Source: Shewanella sp. MBTL60-007
Lineage (GTDB): Bacteria > Pseudomonadota > Gammaproteobacteria > Enterobacterales > Shewanellaceae
Reading direction: 5' to 3'
Assembly: GCF_019654915.1 (NCBI RefSeq)
Contig: NZ_BPET01000016.1
Location: forward strand, 1 to 64,000
Length of the DNA stretch: 64,000 nt
Shown here: positions 14,239-23,800 of the stretch, in pieces
Numbering within the stretch: the first letter of the stretch is position 1
Layout of the letters: each line of letters opens with the position of its first letter
Program-made: the position numbers and the translations under genes
Notes under the pieces: generated by a model
Told to the model about the DNA's origin: nothing
The model's input: the letters and a program-made list of their open reading frames with translations, nothing else
Databases searched by the model: none

Positions 14239-16686
14239 TTACGCCGCTTGCACCTCTTTTGTGTATTCGAGCGTGCGTGCCTTTAACTCTTCAGGGTCAA
14301 AATCATCGACGTTGATAGACTTCATACGGCCGATCTCGGCGCGTTCGAGTAGCGCGACCTCTTCTTCGCTTAGTACCCCTAAGGCTTTACCTTCCGCTGC
14401 GACTTTATCTAGCCACATAAAGGGGAGGCGTTTACCTGCAGCCTTGCAGACTTTGTCGTAGATAGGCTCTGATGCCAAGATATCCTTAAAGGTTTGCTCT
14501 TGAATACCCACGGCATTATGTTCACTTGGTGTCCAAAATTGGCCTTGACCTAAGCGCTCACGGCTTGCGCATGGCGTTTGCATGATTTTGGCGACCTTGT
14601 GGTCAAGCATATCACTTGGGCGCTTAAGTGGGCGACCAAATGGGAAGATAACTGCGCGAAGAGCAATACCCAGTCCCATAGGGAAGTTATCTAACAGCTC
14701 ATCGAGTGAAGACTGTAGCTTATACAGTGAATCTTCAACGGCCCACTGTACTAACGGCAGATCTTCGGTGAGGCGGCCTTCATCTTCATAACGCTTTAGT
14801 GTCGCAGATGCCAAATAAAGCTGGCTGAGCAGGTCGCCTAGGCGCGCAGAGATACGCTCTTTACGCTTCAGGTTACCGCCAAGTGTTGCCATTGCTAAAT
14901 CAGATAATAGGGCCAAGTTTGCACTAAAGCGGTTCATTTGCTGATAGTAACGCTTGGTCTTATCGGAATAGGGCGCGTTAGAGAAGTAGCTAGAAGTTAA
15001 GCCCATCCATAAGCTGCGCACTAGATTGCTGGTGGTAAAGCCGATATGACCAAAAATCGCGGCATCAAAGTCACGTAGACCCTTGGTTGCATCTGGATCA
15101 AATGCCGACTCCATCTCGGCTAATACATAGGGGTGGCAACGAATCGCCCCTTGACCATAGATGATCATCGAGCGAGTAAGAATGTTGGCACCCTCTACCG
15201 TAATGGCAATAGGTGCTGCTTGATAACCACGACCTAGGTAGTTATTTGGGCCTAAACACACCCCTTTGCCGCCGTGAATGTCCATTGCATCGATAACGCA
15301 CTTTTGCATCCTGTCTGTCAGATGGTATTTCACTATGGCTGAGATCACCGATGGCTTTTCGCCAAGATCGATACCAGTTGTGGTGAGCGTGGTGACGGCA
15401 TCCATTAGGTAGGCGTTACCACCTATGCGCGCCATTGGCTCCTCGATCCCCTCTAGCTTACCGATAGGCAGCTTAAATTGGCGACGAATGCGAGCATAGG
15501 CCCCCGTTGCAACTGCTGCAGTCTTAATGCCCCCAGCCGAGTTTGAAGGCAGGGTGATACCACGACCAACCGATAGACATTCAACTAACATTCTCCAGCC
15601 TTGGCCCGCCATCTCCGCGCCGCCAATGATGAAGCTTAGTGGTACAAACACATCCTTTCCGCGGGTTGGACCATTTTGGAACATGCAGTTGAGTGGGAAG
15701 TGTCGACGGCCTGTTTCAACGCCTTCGATGTCTGTAGGAATAAGTGCACAGGTGATCCCTAGCTCTTCTTGATTACCAAGTAGCTGGTCAGGATCGCGCA
15801 GTTTAAACGCTAGACCCAATACTGTGGCTGTCGGTGCAAGGGTAATATAACGTTTGTTCCAAGTGAGCTTCATACCCAATACTTCTTCACCTTCCCACTC
15901 TCCTTTACAGACAATGCCGTAATCGGGAATGGCACCTGCGTCACTGCCTGCTTCTGGGCTAGTGAGGGCGAAACAGGGAACTTCTAACCCCTTTGCAAGG
16001 CGTGGTAGATAATGGTCCTGCTGAGCCTGAGTACCATAATGCTGTAGCAATTCGCCTGGGCCTAATGAGTTAGGCACACCAACGGTTGAAGCCAGCTCGC
16101 TACTCAAGCCTGCAAGCTTCTGTAGTACTCGTGACTGTGCGTAGGCTGAAAATTCTAGTCCACCAAATTTCTTTTTGATGATCATCGCAAAGAAGCCATT
16201 ATCTTTGAGGTATTGCCACACATCTTCAGGCAGATCGGCTAGCTCATGAGAAACTTGGTGTTGGTTTACCATGCGGCAAACTTCTTCCACTGGACCATCG
16301 AGGAAGGCTTGCTCTTCGGCACTTAGGCTGGCTTTGGGATAGTTGTGCAATTTGCTCCAATCTGGCTTGCCAGCAAATAGGTCCGCTTCCCACCATGTGG
16401 TACCCGCTTCGATAGCTTCTTTTTCTGTCGAAGACATTTCAGGCATGATCCCACGATACATTTTCAGTAATGGACGGGTGATGACATTTTGTCTGAACGA
16501 GCTGATATTAAGGGGGAGAGCAATGGCAAGAAAAACTACCCATAGTAATGGGCTTAGGCTAGCGGCGCCGGTTCCGATTGCCAATACAATCGCGGTGCCT
16601 AAGGTGGCGGTAAGCAGAGCGACTCTTAGATAAGCGAAGGCGCCTATCGTAAAAATCAACGCCAAGATCCATAGTAGGGTAGTCAC
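14239..16686 (-). CDS. fadE: Acyl-CoA dehydrogenase FadE
   Basis: FAD-dependent enzyme of the first step of fatty-acid beta-oxidation, converting acyl-CoA to trans-2-enoyl-CoA. Its 815 residues match the large gammaproteobacterial FadE type (about 814). Residues 1-65 hold two hydrophobic segments that probably tie it to the inner membrane; the dehydrogenase fold follows ([12 protein letters not shown] substrate/FAD region, [25 protein letters not shown]), and the long C-terminal extension typical of FadE completes it. The start is GTG 16686 with AAAGGAGAA at good distance. FadR-like and PsrA-like operators lie upstream, so induction by fatty acids is expected. Divergent from the yafJ-like gene; a terminator follows. 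Confidence 0.95.
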   Translation of the reverse strand: MTTLLWILALIFTIGAFAYLRVALLTATLGTAIVLAIGTGAASLSPLLWVVFLAIALPLNISSFRQNVITRPLLKMYRGIMPEMSSTEKEAIEAGTTWWEADLFAGKPDWSKLHNYPKASLSAEEQAFLDGPVEEVCRMVNQHQVSHELADLPEDVWQYLKDNGFFAMIIKKKFGGLEFSAYAQSRVLQKLAGLSSELASTVGVPNSLGPGELLQHYGTQAQQDHYLPRLAKGLEVPCFALTSPEAGSDAGAIPDYGIVCKGEWEGEEVLGMKLTWNKRYITLAPTATVLGLAFKLRDPDQLLGNQEELGITCALIPTDIEGVETGRRHFPLNCMFQNGPTRGKDVFVPLSFIIGGAEMAGQGWRMLVECLSVGRGITLPSNSAGGIKTAAVATGAYARIRRQFKLPIGKLEGIEEPMARIGGNAYLMDAVTTLTTTGIDLGEKPSVISAIVKYHLTDRMQKCVIDAMDIHGGKGVCLGPNNYLGRGYQAAPIAITVEGANILTRSMIIYGQGAIRCHPYVLAEMESAFDPDATKGLRDFDAAIFGHIGFTTSNLVRSLWMGLTSSYFSNAPYSDKTKRYYQQMNRFSANLALLSDLAMATLGGNLKRKERISARLGDLLSQLYLASATLKRYEDEGRLTEDLPLVQWAVEDSLYKLQSSLDELLDNFPMGLGIALRAVIFPFGRPLKRPSDMLDHKVAKIMQTPCASRERLGQGQFWTPSEHNAVGIQEQTFKDILASEPIYDKVCKAAGKRLPFMWLDKVAAEGKALGVLSEEEVALLERAEIGRMKSINVDDFDPEELKARTLEYTKEVQAA

Positions 16687-16761
16687 TGTAATTCTCCTTT
16701 TATGTGTGACCTATAGTTAACCTAAAGGCACTTATTTTAGGGTTCACATCACAATTATAGT

Positions 16762-16778
16762 GTGTGGTCAGACCTGTG
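16762..16778. promoter_or_regulatory. FadR-like operator
   Basis: The 17 bases contain TGGTCAGACC, the palindromic centre of the FadR consensus (ANCTGGTCNGACNNGTT as I remember it); about three outer positions differ. Located 76 bases upstream of the fadE GTG. Confidence 0.6.
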
Positions 16779-16821
16779 TCTCATAAAATCTAAACCTTAG
16801 TTAATTTTAATACAAGATTTT

Positions 16822-16839
16822 TTTAAACAAATGTTTAAA
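16822..16839. promoter_or_regulatory. PsrA-like operator
   Basis: TTTAAACAAATGTTTAAA is an 18-base palindrome (seven-base arms, AAAT centre) that fits the TTCAAACNNNNGTTTGAA-type site of the fatty-acid regulator PsrA with one change per arm. It lies between the FadR-like site and the yafJ-like gene and could act on both promoters. Confidence 0.55.
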
Positions 16840-16931
16840 TTTATTTCTCATTCGCTAAACATTCCACTGCAGCGTCCAAGTGGTTAGAATATAATGATAT
16901 AGAAGTCGTTGATTGAACGGGATTGAGATTA

Positions 16932-17717
16932 ATGTGCGAGTTGCTGGCCATGAGTGCCAATGTTCCGACAGATATTGTATTTAGTTTTACAGGATTAGCA
17001 CAAAGAGGTGGTGTCACAGGGCCTCACGTCGATGGCTGGGGGATCACGTTTTATGAAGGTAAGGGTAACCGTACCTTTAAAGATGCACGCCCTAGCAGTG
17101 AGTCCCATGTTGCACAGCTCATTAAGTCCTATCCGATAAAGAGCGAAGTGGTCGTGAGCCATATCCGCCAAGCTAACCGTGGCTGTGTGTCATTAGAAAA
17201 CACCCATCCTTTTACTCGGGAGCTTTGGGGGCAATATTGGACCTACGCTCATAATGGCCAGTTGAGCGACTATGAGCAAAAGTTTGTTTCGACACGCTTT
17301 ACTGCCGTTGGGGATACCGATAGCGAGATGGCTTTCTGCTGGATCATGGACAAAGTGGTAGAGAAGTTCGGCGATAAGGCTCCCGATGATAGGTTGGCTG
17401 TGTATCACTACATTTCAACTCTGGCCGATGAAATTCGTGCCTTAGGTGTGTTCAACATGATCTTAAGTGATGGCGAACACCTCATGAGTTATTGCAGTAA
17501 CAATCTTTGCTATATCACTCGCCGCGCGCCCTTTGGTAAAGCTAAGCTTATCGACACCGATGTGGTGATTGATTTCGATAAAGAGACCACCCCGAACGAT
17601 GTGGTAACGGTTATCGCCACACGTCCATTGACTAATAATGAGCAGTGGAATGTGTTGACCCCTGGCGAATGGAAGTTATTTAAAAAGGGTGAGCTTATCA
17701 GTTCATCTGTCAGCTAA
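16932..17717 (+). CDS. Class II glutamine amidotransferase (YafJ-like)
   Basis: 261 residues from ATG 16932. The second residue is cysteine (MCELLAMSAN), the catalytic N-terminal nucleophile of class II (Ntn) amidotransferases once Met is removed; this rules out the in-frame TTG at 16923. SHIRQAN (about residue 75), HPFTRELWG and the AHNGQL segment (about 107) complete the glutaminase pocket. No synthetase domain is attached, as in E. coli YafJ, which also neighbours fadE; the acceptor of the released ammonia is unknown. It is divergent from fadE and shares its operator region. A hairpin terminator follows. Confidence 0.88.
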   Translation: MCELLAMSANVPTDIVFSFTGLAQRGGVTGPHVDGWGITFYEGKGNRTFKDARPSSESHVAQLIKSYPIKSEVVVSHIRQANRGCVSLENTHPFTRELWGQYWTYAHNGQLSDYEQKFVSTRFTAVGDTDSEMAFCWIMDKVVEKFGDKAPDDRLAVYHYISTLADEIRALGVFNMILSDGEHLMSYCSNNLCYITRRAPFGKAKLIDTDVVIDFDKETTPNDVVTVIATRPLTNNEQWNVLTPGEWKLFKKGELISSSVS

Positions 17718-17733
17718 TCTACTGCAGAATCAA

Positions 17734-17764
17734 AAAGCTCGCTAAGTATGCCTTAGCGAGCTTT
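17734..17764 (+). terminator. Terminator after the yafJ-like gene
   Basis: AAAGCTCGCTAAG and CTTAGCGAGCTTT form a 13-bp stem with a five-base loop, 16 bases after the stop. T-content after the stem is modest; the A-rich left flank could serve the convergent DUF3108 gene. Confidence 0.75.
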
Positions 17765-17804
17765 ATGTTTGTCTTACCCTAACAGCTTTGATGCAGGCTA
17801 AACG

Positions 17805-18590
17805 CTAACCTTCTTCATTACTGGCATCATCGATCACTTGTGCTTGCTCTGTGGTGGGTACCTTGGTTGGCGCGGCTGGTTCAAAATGATAATTGAGCAG
17901 CTTAATATCTAGCTGCTTACTGCCTTTTTCGAAATGGGTTAACCGTATTGGCAGGTAACTTAAATCCGGCGCCATCCAGAAGAATGTCTGGCGTTTTTTG
18001 CTATCGCGTACGACCTCAATCTTGACGGTTTGATAACTACCACTCTCGATATTAACCCGTTCTTTCCCCACAACCTTAAAGGCATAATCATCGACTTCGC
18101 CCTCTTTGACCATGGTGTAATGCAGCTCATCTTTATCGGCCTGCATGTCTAGCCTAAACTGAAGTTGCACCATCAATGGGTCAAATAGCTCGCTATCGTA
18201 GGGAAACTGAGCACGCTCCTCTCTATAGCGACTATGAACCACATTTTGCCCTTTAGCGAAGGCCGCTTGCTCTCTAAAGCTTGGGCCCGTTCCGGTTCGC
18301 TCGACAGAGTAGCGCATAGGTGCCAGCTGATTGTCAGCTTCTAAGGTAAAATCACTACGGATATGGCGTCTATCGGACAGCATTAGCAGACCGACATCGC
18401 TGTCGAAACGATACCGAAAGAAGTTTCCTTGGGGGGCATCGAGAATATAGCGGGCTCGGCCGAGCTCTATGCTGCCGTAATAGACTTGATATTCGGCAGT
18501 ATGAGGCGTTAGTGCCGTGGTCTCTGCAAGTGTTGAACCGCTTGCAAATAACAGGCTCACGGCGAATAGAGTCGGTAAATTTTTAGGCAA
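17805..18590 (-). CDS. DUF3108-domain periplasmic protein
   Basis: 261 residues with a signal peptide (LPTLFAVSLLFASGSTLA, cleavage near residue 22). The mature part carries the DUF3108 pattern: AEYQVYYGSIELGRARY at the start, then FRYRFDSDVG, DPLMVQLQFRLD, and FFWMAPDLSYLPIRLTHFEKG near the end. This beta-rich family has an envelope location and no firm function. The start codon is TTG, supported by AAGGAG seven bases upstream and the lack of an in-frame ATG. It begins 21 bases after the alkyltransferase-like gene stops, so the two are probably co-transcribed. The C-terminal about 15 residues are a low-complexity tail. Confidence 0.8.
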   Translation of the reverse strand: MPKNLPTLFAVSLLFASGSTLAETTALTPHTAEYQVYYGSIELGRARYILDAPQGNFFRYRFDSDVGLLMLSDRRHIRSDFTLEADNQLAPMRYSVERTGTGPSFREQAAFAKGQNVVHSRYREERAQFPYDSELFDPLMVQLQFRLDMQADKDELHYTMVKEGEVDDYAFKVVGKERVNIESGSYQTVKIEVVRDSKKRQTFFWMAPDLSYLPIRLTHFEKGSKQLDIKLLNYHFEPAAPTKVPTTEQAQVIDDASNEEG

Positions 18591-18611
18591 ATATAACTCC
18601 TTACTCGCTTT

Positions 18612-18965
18612 CTAATATGGCAATGAAAGCACTAACGTTGCGATATCGGGTTGCCACTCATAGTCAGACAACTTAATTTTGCCACGGTTCACTATAATTC
18701 CCTCTGCACGTAGACTCTGCATCTGCTCTATAAATGGCTGCGTATGCTCAGCAAAGGATATTTTTCCCTGACTATTGATAACTCTATGCCAAGGAAGCGC
18801 CATCTCGGGGGGCGCTGCGCGTAATGCTTTTGAGACCAAACGCGCTCGACCGGGCAGGCCTGCCAAATCAGCTACCTTACCGTAAGAATAGACCTTACCT
18901 TCAGGGATCATAGACACTATGTGCCAAATTTGCGCCATAGGTGAAAGTTTATTGCTGGTTTGCAT
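18612..18965 (-). CDS. Alkyltransferase-like protein (ATL, MGMT family)
   Basis: 117 residues, the length of a bare MGMT DNA-binding domain. The active-site motif that is PCHRV in true O6-alkylguanine transferases reads PWHRV here, with Trp59 in place of the acceptor cysteine. ATL proteins bind O6-alkylguanine without removing the alkyl group and hand the lesion to nucleotide-excision repair. KVYSYGKVADLAGLPGRARLV is the helix-turn-helix region with the arginine finger. An internal ATG (codon 10, MAQIWH) is an alternative start closer to the usual family N-terminus. First gene of a two-gene unit with the DUF3108 gene. Confidence 0.9.
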   Translation of the reverse strand: MQTSNKLSPMAQIWHIVSMIPEGKVYSYGKVADLAGLPGRARLVSKALRAAPPEMALPWHRVINSQGKISFAEHTQPFIEQMQSLRAEGIIVNRGKIKLSDYEWQPDIATLVLSLPY

Positions 18966-19176
18966 CCAGTTTGCTTCCTTTTGTTACCGTAAATTTTAAC
19001 GCCATTAAGATCAACTCATCGACCCGTTTGTATTAACTAGCCTGTATATGTCAGTAGCATCTGTTAATTTGATGGTTGAAATGCGGTTCAAGGTTAATGC
19101 GTTGTAATATAAAGTAAAAAACCTTGCTGAGTCTTGACGCTAAAGTAATAATAGCGCTTTTTTACCGGTATATATA

Positions 19177-19848
19177 ATGTCAGTAAAGGCGTTCACTCCT
19201 TTTGTAGGCTCTCTATTATTACTCTCAGCTATCTCTACGCCTACTTATGCCAATGATTTCAGGCATATTGCCGATCCACTGAATTTAAATGATTCGCTCT
19301 ATTTAGGTTTCGATGGTGATGTTTTTAAACTCGGTGGTAGTTTTGCCACGAGTCATCAAAAGTTTTCTGCTAATACTAACCTAGGCGGCGATAAATGGCA
19401 TTTGGGCTACTTGTATTCAACGGATCAGGTGAATGTGAGAGCATCGGTTCAACATGGTAAAACAGATACGCCGCAGGGCAAAGCCAGCCATTATCAGTAT
19501 CAGCTAGGTTTAATGACAGAGCACCAAGGTTGGTTTTCGACTCAGGTCTTTACTGAGCTGGCAGTAAATCACTTGGCGGTTAAATCCTATAAAGATAGCA
19601 CTGCTGCGAATGTGAATATGACACTACTTAAGCCGATGACTGAACATTGGTATAGTGAGTTTTATGCGCAGGGCAATATGGGGATCGATGGTGTAGAGCG
19701 CTATGAAGCGAGAAGTTGGCTAGCACTGGGGTATCAGATCAATCCGCAGTGGTCTTGGGTTGTACGTTATCAGTATGATTGGGAAAAGCTTGAGCGTTTT
19801 GAAAGTGAAGACACACAATGGGTATTTGCAGTGCGCTCGCAATTTTAA
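19177..19848 (+). CDS. Probable outer-membrane beta-barrel protein, unknown function
   Basis: 223 residues. A signal peptide (hydrophobic VGSLLLLSAIS, cleavage after TYA near residue 25) is followed by alternating short amphipathic strands such as DKWHLGYLYS, YQYQLGLMT, WYSEFYAQGNM and WSWVVRYQYDW, and the chain ends in phenylalanine (AVRSQF), the usual signal for outer-membrane insertion. About ten strands fit the length. I recognise no family. The gene stands alone, with a clear terminator behind it. Confidence 0.65.
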   Translation: MSVKAFTPFVGSLLLLSAISTPTYANDFRHIADPLNLNDSLYLGFDGDVFKLGGSFATSHQKFSANTNLGGDKWHLGYLYSTDQVNVRASVQHGKTDTPQGKASHYQYQLGLMTEHQGWFSTQVFTELAVNHLAVKSYKDSTAANVNMTLLKPMTEHWYSEFYAQGNMGIDGVERYEARSWLALGYQINPQWSWVVRYQYDWEKLERFESEDTQWVFAVRSQF

Positions 19849-19885
19849 ATTCTCGACTCTAAGCCTTAGCTTGGTATCTAAAGAC

Positions 19886-19919
19886 AATGCCCGTGTAACT
19901 TAGTACACGGGCATTTTTA
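19886..19919 (+). terminator. Intrinsic terminator
   Basis: AATGCCCGTGTA and TACACGGGCATT form a 12-bp stem followed by TTTT, 38 bases after the stop. Positioned between convergent genes, it may serve both. Confidence 0.85.
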
Positions 19920-19941
19920 TTGTTACCGCTTTAAAACGGGG

Positions 19942-21663
19942 TTAGCTTGCCTGAACAAGCGTTGCTTCAGCTTCATCATCTGCTTGTGGCGTGGTTCCAA
20001 ATTTATGGAACATCACTAAGCCCAACGCGGTGAGTAGACCGAATCCGCCAATGATGTACCACATCATATCTGGACGCTCTGCACCCTTGGCCACCTCAGC
20101 GTATAGGTAACCCGATAGCGGACCTGCGAGCAAAAAGCCAATTGCCGAAGAGACGAAGTAGTAACCCATAAACATGGCCTTCTTGTCATGTGGTGCAAAG
20201 CTTGCGACATACTCTTGACTCTTAGGTGAGGCGACCATCTCTCCGATAGAGAAAACCAAAATTGAGGTCAAGACCATAGCACCGCCCATGATAGCACCGT
20301 GGGCAATACCGCCAATGGCGGTGCCTAGTGCGAGAATGATGGTGCCACCCACGAGGACTGGCAGGGCTTGGAAACGCTCAACAAAACGGCTGATCATCAA
20401 CTGCATCACCACAATCGATAAGAAGTTAAGGCCAATGAGGTACTCAGGGTTAATTTGGCGATATTCGCTAGCCCAAGTCTGTGCGTATTGAGCCGCAACC
20501 GCCGGCGTTTGTGCAATAGCGGCAAAGGCTTGGCTTAATTCTGCAGTCGGTACCATCACCTTAGTATGCACCAATTCAAAATAAGCTTGTTTCACATCGA
20601 TTGTGCCGGCGCTGACCTCTAGGCTTAAGCGGGTTAACTCTGCCTGCAACAGGCCTAAATCGACAGGTGCAAAGAACTGCAATAAGTCAGGGTAGCCTGC
20701 TAGCATCAAGACCAGATCTGAGGTATCGACAAAGTCACGTATATAGATAGGCAAGGTAATAAAGATCTGTTGGTAGACCATCCACATGCCAGACAGAATG
20801 AGTAGATAGATCACGAAGGGTTTATTACCTAGGCTGATCTTTTGTGCATACCAAGGCGCTTGTTTCTTAGAAGAGGCGAGCTTGTTCCAGATGATATGAG
20901 CACTGAACCAAACGGCATAGATAATTAATGTGGTTTCTCCTGAGATCCATTTTGCGCCGTAAGACATCAAGATGATTAAGGTACCGAAGAATAAGATGGC
21001 AAAGCGGGCATTGCCTAATACTTCTTGGATATCTTGAAATACCGCTTTAAGAGGCTTACCTTTTTGTTGATTCTGATCTGTAGGCTCTTCATAGAAGAAG
21101 TAAGCGGGTATGAAGTTAACCGCAATCCAAAAAGCTGACATGATAAATACCCAGTCCCAGCTAATAGCCCTGACATAACCTGCGATAAAGGGGCCTAAGA
21201 AGCCGCCGATATTGACCATCATATAGAAGATCCCAAAGCCTAAACCGCGGTTGGTCTCATCTGTGGTACGCGCCACGGTGCCAGTTACGACGGGCTTAAA
21301 GCAGGCTGCACCTACCGCAACCCCCATAAAGGCGACAAAAAATCCCATAAAGCTATCAACTTGACCGAGTAGATAATAACTTGGACACATAATGGCGTAA
21401 GCAACCAGGAACATCTTCCGATAGCCATAGCGGTCGGCAAGGGCGCCTGTTAATACGGGGAATAGGTAGAGAAAGAAGGGGATCATCCCCTGAAGTAACC
21501 CACGCTCTTGCTCAGAGAAACCTAGACCACCTTGATTCTGTGGGGAGGTCATATAGAGGGAAGAGAGGGCAAAAAAACCATACCAGGCAAGGCGTTCAAA
21601 AATCTCCATGGTATTGGCAACGAAGAATGTAGGGGGCAGCGCAGTGCGTCCTGCTCGAGTCAT
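19942..21663 (-). CDS. MFS transporter, peptide (POT)-like
   Basis: 573-residue inner-membrane protein with about 12-14 hydrophobic segments. The opening EIFERLAWYGFFALSSLYMT carries the E-x-x-E-R-x-x-Y/W-Y-G pattern of proton-coupled oligopeptide transporters, and ADRYGYRKMFL is the MFS loop 2-3 signature. Between residues about 300 and 400 is a large soluble-looking insertion (DLGLLQAELTRLSLEVSAG...) that splits the C-terminal half and is longer than in standard bacterial POT proteins. Substrate uncertain: di/tripeptide or related compound. It is divergent from the deformylase gene, 255 bases away. Confidence 0.75.
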   Translation of the reverse strand: MTRAGRTALPPTFFVANTMEIFERLAWYGFFALSSLYMTSPQNQGGLGFSEQERGLLQGMIPFFLYLFPVLTGALADRYGYRKMFLVAYAIMCPSYYLLGQVDSFMGFFVAFMGVAVGAACFKPVVTGTVARTTDETNRGLGFGIFYMMVNIGGFLGPFIAGYVRAISWDWVFIMSAFWIAVNFIPAYFFYEEPTDQNQQKGKPLKAVFQDIQEVLGNARFAILFFGTLIILMSYGAKWISGETTLIIYAVWFSAHIIWNKLASSKKQAPWYAQKISLGNKPFVIYLLILSGMWMVYQQIFITLPIYIRDFVDTSDLVLMLAGYPDLLQFFAPVDLGLLQAELTRLSLEVSAGTIDVKQAYFELVHTKVMVPTAELSQAFAAIAQTPAVAAQYAQTWASEYRQINPEYLIGLNFLSIVVMQLMISRFVERFQALPVLVGGTIILALGTAIGGIAHGAIMGGAMVLTSILVFSIGEMVASPKSQEYVASFAPHDKKAMFMGYYFVSSAIGFLLAGPLSGYLYAEVAKGAERPDMMWYIIGGFGLLTALGLVMFHKFGTTPQADDEAEATLVQAS

Positions 21664-21918
21664 ATTATAATCCGTATATTTTATACATTTTGAGCTATGC
21701 TAACACATGTTATGAAAAAGTGGAGCTTATTGTGCAAAATAGCAGCTGGTTGGCGCAGTAAATAGAGCTGAAATATTGGCAAATAGCCCGCAGCAAGGGG
21801 AGTCAGTGGAAATATGTCGCACAGAGATGAAGGTTAAATTCCTGTTAGAGTTGCCTTTGTGCTTGATTCGGTCATAATAGCGCGAAAATTTTTAGTTTAC
21901 TTTTAGTGTGATAATAAT

Positions 21919-22410
21919 ATGGCAGTGTTAGACATTTTAACGATCCCCGATGAGCGTCTAAAACGCAAAGCGGTTCCTGTAACAGATATTGAGTCTGTTC
22001 AAGGTTTTATCGATGATCTGATTGAGACTATGTATGACACCGAAGACGGTATCGGCCTAGCAGCAACTCAGGTTGGTAGCTTGCACGCTATCTTAGTTAT
22101 CGATCTGTCAGATGAGCGCGATCAGCCAATGGTACTGATTAACCCTGAGATCCTTGAGTCTCGTGGTGAATACCAAGGCGAAGAGGGCTGTTTATCTATT
22201 CCTGGTTATCGCGCCAAAGTGAATCGTCACGAAGGTGTGAAGGTGACGGCACTGGATCGCCATGGTAAAGCATTTGAAATCGACACCGATGAGTTCCTAG
22301 CGATCGTGTTACAGCATGAAATGGATCACCTTAATGGTATTGTTTTTACCGATCACCTTTCGATGTTGAAGCAGCAGATAGCGTTGAAGAAAGTTAAAAA
22401 ATACCGATAG
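21919..22410 (+). CDS. def: Peptide deformylase
   Basis: 163-residue metalloenzyme that removes the formyl group from N-terminal formyl-methionine. The three family motifs are intact: GIGLAATQVG (about residues 44-53), EGCLSIPG (about 88-95, metal-ligand Cys) and QHEMDHLNG (about 131-139, HExxH zinc/iron site). It is slightly shorter than the usual 168-170 residues. It is not beside fmt, unlike the main def gene in many gammaproteobacteria, so it may be a second paralogue. Single gene with its own terminator. Confidence 0.93.
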   Translation: MAVLDILTIPDERLKRKAVPVTDIESVQGFIDDLIETMYDTEDGIGLAATQVGSLHAILVIDLSDERDQPMVLINPEILESRGEYQGEEGCLSIPGYRAKVNRHEGVKVTALDRHGKAFEIDTDEFLAIVLQHEMDHLNGIVFTDHLSMLKQQIALKKVKKYR

Positions 22411-22490
22411 CCAAAAGCGATATGGCTAGGCTTTGGTAATCAGGCTGTAACCAGTAAGCTTGTATTCTGAGCTTCGATAGAGATTCGATT

Positions 22491-22522
22491 AAGCGCCCCG
22501 CAATTGTGGGGCGCTTTTTTTT
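22491..22522 (+). terminator. Intrinsic terminator after def
   Basis: AAGCGCCCC and GGGGCGCTT form a 9-bp GC-rich stem, followed by eight T. It lies 80 bases past the def stop codon. Confidence 0.92.
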
Positions 22523-22602
22523 GCCTAAATTTTAAGAGTTTATCAATCTAAGAGGGAGCTCTTTGAGCTAGATCGCTTGCGATCTAAAGAAAGATATCTA
22601 TA

Positions 22603-22618
22603 CTGTATAAATATACAG
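22603..22618. promoter_or_regulatory. LexA (SOS) box of imuA-imuB-dnaE2
   Basis: CTGTATAAATATACAG has the full CTGT-N8-ACAG form with an AT-only centre; extended by TA on the left and TT on the right it is close to the ideal gammaproteobacterial box. It lies about 110 bases upstream of imuA. Confidence 0.93.
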
Positions 22619-22713
22619 TTAAGTTGTGAAGTACCTGTTCGCAGTTCTTATTTTACAGCACTATATTTCTATCGGTTTGGCTCCACCCTCAGTAGGTGGA
22701 TAAAAGAGGCAAG

Positions 22714-23778
22714 ATGATGAGTTACGCTAAAGTAGCCAATGATTCGCTCGCTGGCATTGGGGGAGAGTTCGAGTTAGCTGGTGGTTTAGAGAGCCAGCCA
22801 AACTCTGTTGCTGTGGAGCCAAATGCGACAGCTGCAGATCCACTTAAGTCGCTGCTCGAGCGTAAAGATTTGTGGCGAGCTGGCCTGTGGCAAGGAGAGC
22901 ATCAAGCTAAGCAAGTGGGTTATCCGAGTGGTTTTGCTGAACTAGATAGGCATTTAGCCGATAGTGGCTGGCCACAGCAGGGAGTTTGTGAATTCTTATG
23001 TCATGGTACAGGTCAGGGGGAGCTGAGCATTATCTTGCCGTTGTTAAAGCGTCTAATAAACCGTACTCAAGCTAACATGATTGATAGCAGCGAGCTTGCC
23101 GACCCTCTGGTACTCATGGTAGCACCGCCTTTTGTTCCCTATCCTCGAGCATTTGAGTTACAAGGTATCGATGTTGAGCGCTTAGTTTGGGTCGATAGTC
23201 ATGACAGAAAAGAGCAGCTGTGGGCGATAGAGCAAGCTCTTGGTAGTGGTACCGTCCCCTTAGTATTAGCTTGGTTAGATCATTTGTCGATCACTGAGTC
23301 GAGGCGGCTACAGCTGGCGGCAGAAAAAGGCAAAGCCTTATGTATCTTATACCTGCCGTCAAAGGTGGCTAATGACTCTCACCCAGTGACACTGCGGCTA
23401 TCACTTAGACGAGAGCATTACAGTGCACACAAGGCTCAAAATCAGCCGCTTCGAGCCGTTACCTCTGTGGGGGACACGAGAGTGGATATCATTAAACGCC
23501 GTGGCGGTTGGCCTAGTGCGGAGTTTAGTTTGTCATTACTGCCAGCTCACCTAAAACAGAGCTTACTGGGCGTAGAGTCTTTCTTGGCTAATAGCTCAGG
23601 CTATGATTCGGATAAGGAGTCTGTAAGTGGTTTAGGTTCTAAGCCTAACCTAGAGGGGGCTCATGATAAAAGTGGCAGCTCGAAAGCGGTATTAACTCTT
23701 GTGACTAAGTGTTCTATTTCTGCAGATGAAGAGGCGACTTTAGCGTTGCGACCACGTCATCAACTTAATTTTAATTAA
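22714..23778 (+). CDS. imuA: ImuA, RecA-like accessory protein of SOS mutagenesis
   Basis: About 354 residues. It supports translesion synthesis by ImuB and DnaE2. The RecA/SulA-like domain spans about residues 50-230, with GWPQQGVCEFLCHGTGQGEL where a Walker A motif would be (degenerate) and PLVLAWLDHLS as the Walker B-like strand. A poorly conserved C-terminal tail follows. Start: tandem ATGs at 22714/22717 after AGAGGC; an in-frame GTG at 22696 is less likely. First gene of the SOS-controlled operon, 22 bases before imuB. Confidence 0.88.
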   Translation: MMSYAKVANDSLAGIGGEFELAGGLESQPNSVAVEPNATAADPLKSLLERKDLWRAGLWQGEHQAKQVGYPSGFAELDRHLADSGWPQQGVCEFLCHGTGQGELSIILPLLKRLINRTQANMIDSSELADPLVLMVAPPFVPYPRAFELQGIDVERLVWVDSHDRKEQLWAIEQALGSGTVPLVLAWLDHLSITESRRLQLAAEKGKALCILYLPSKVANDSHPVTLRLSLRREHYSAHKAQNQPLRAVTSVGDTRVDIIKRRGGWPSAEFSLSLLPAHLKQSLLGVESFLANSSGYDSDKESVSGLGSKPNLEGAHDKSGSSKAVLTLVTKCSISADEEATLALRPRHQLNFN

Positions 23779-23800
23779 GTTTTATTCTAGGTATATAAAA

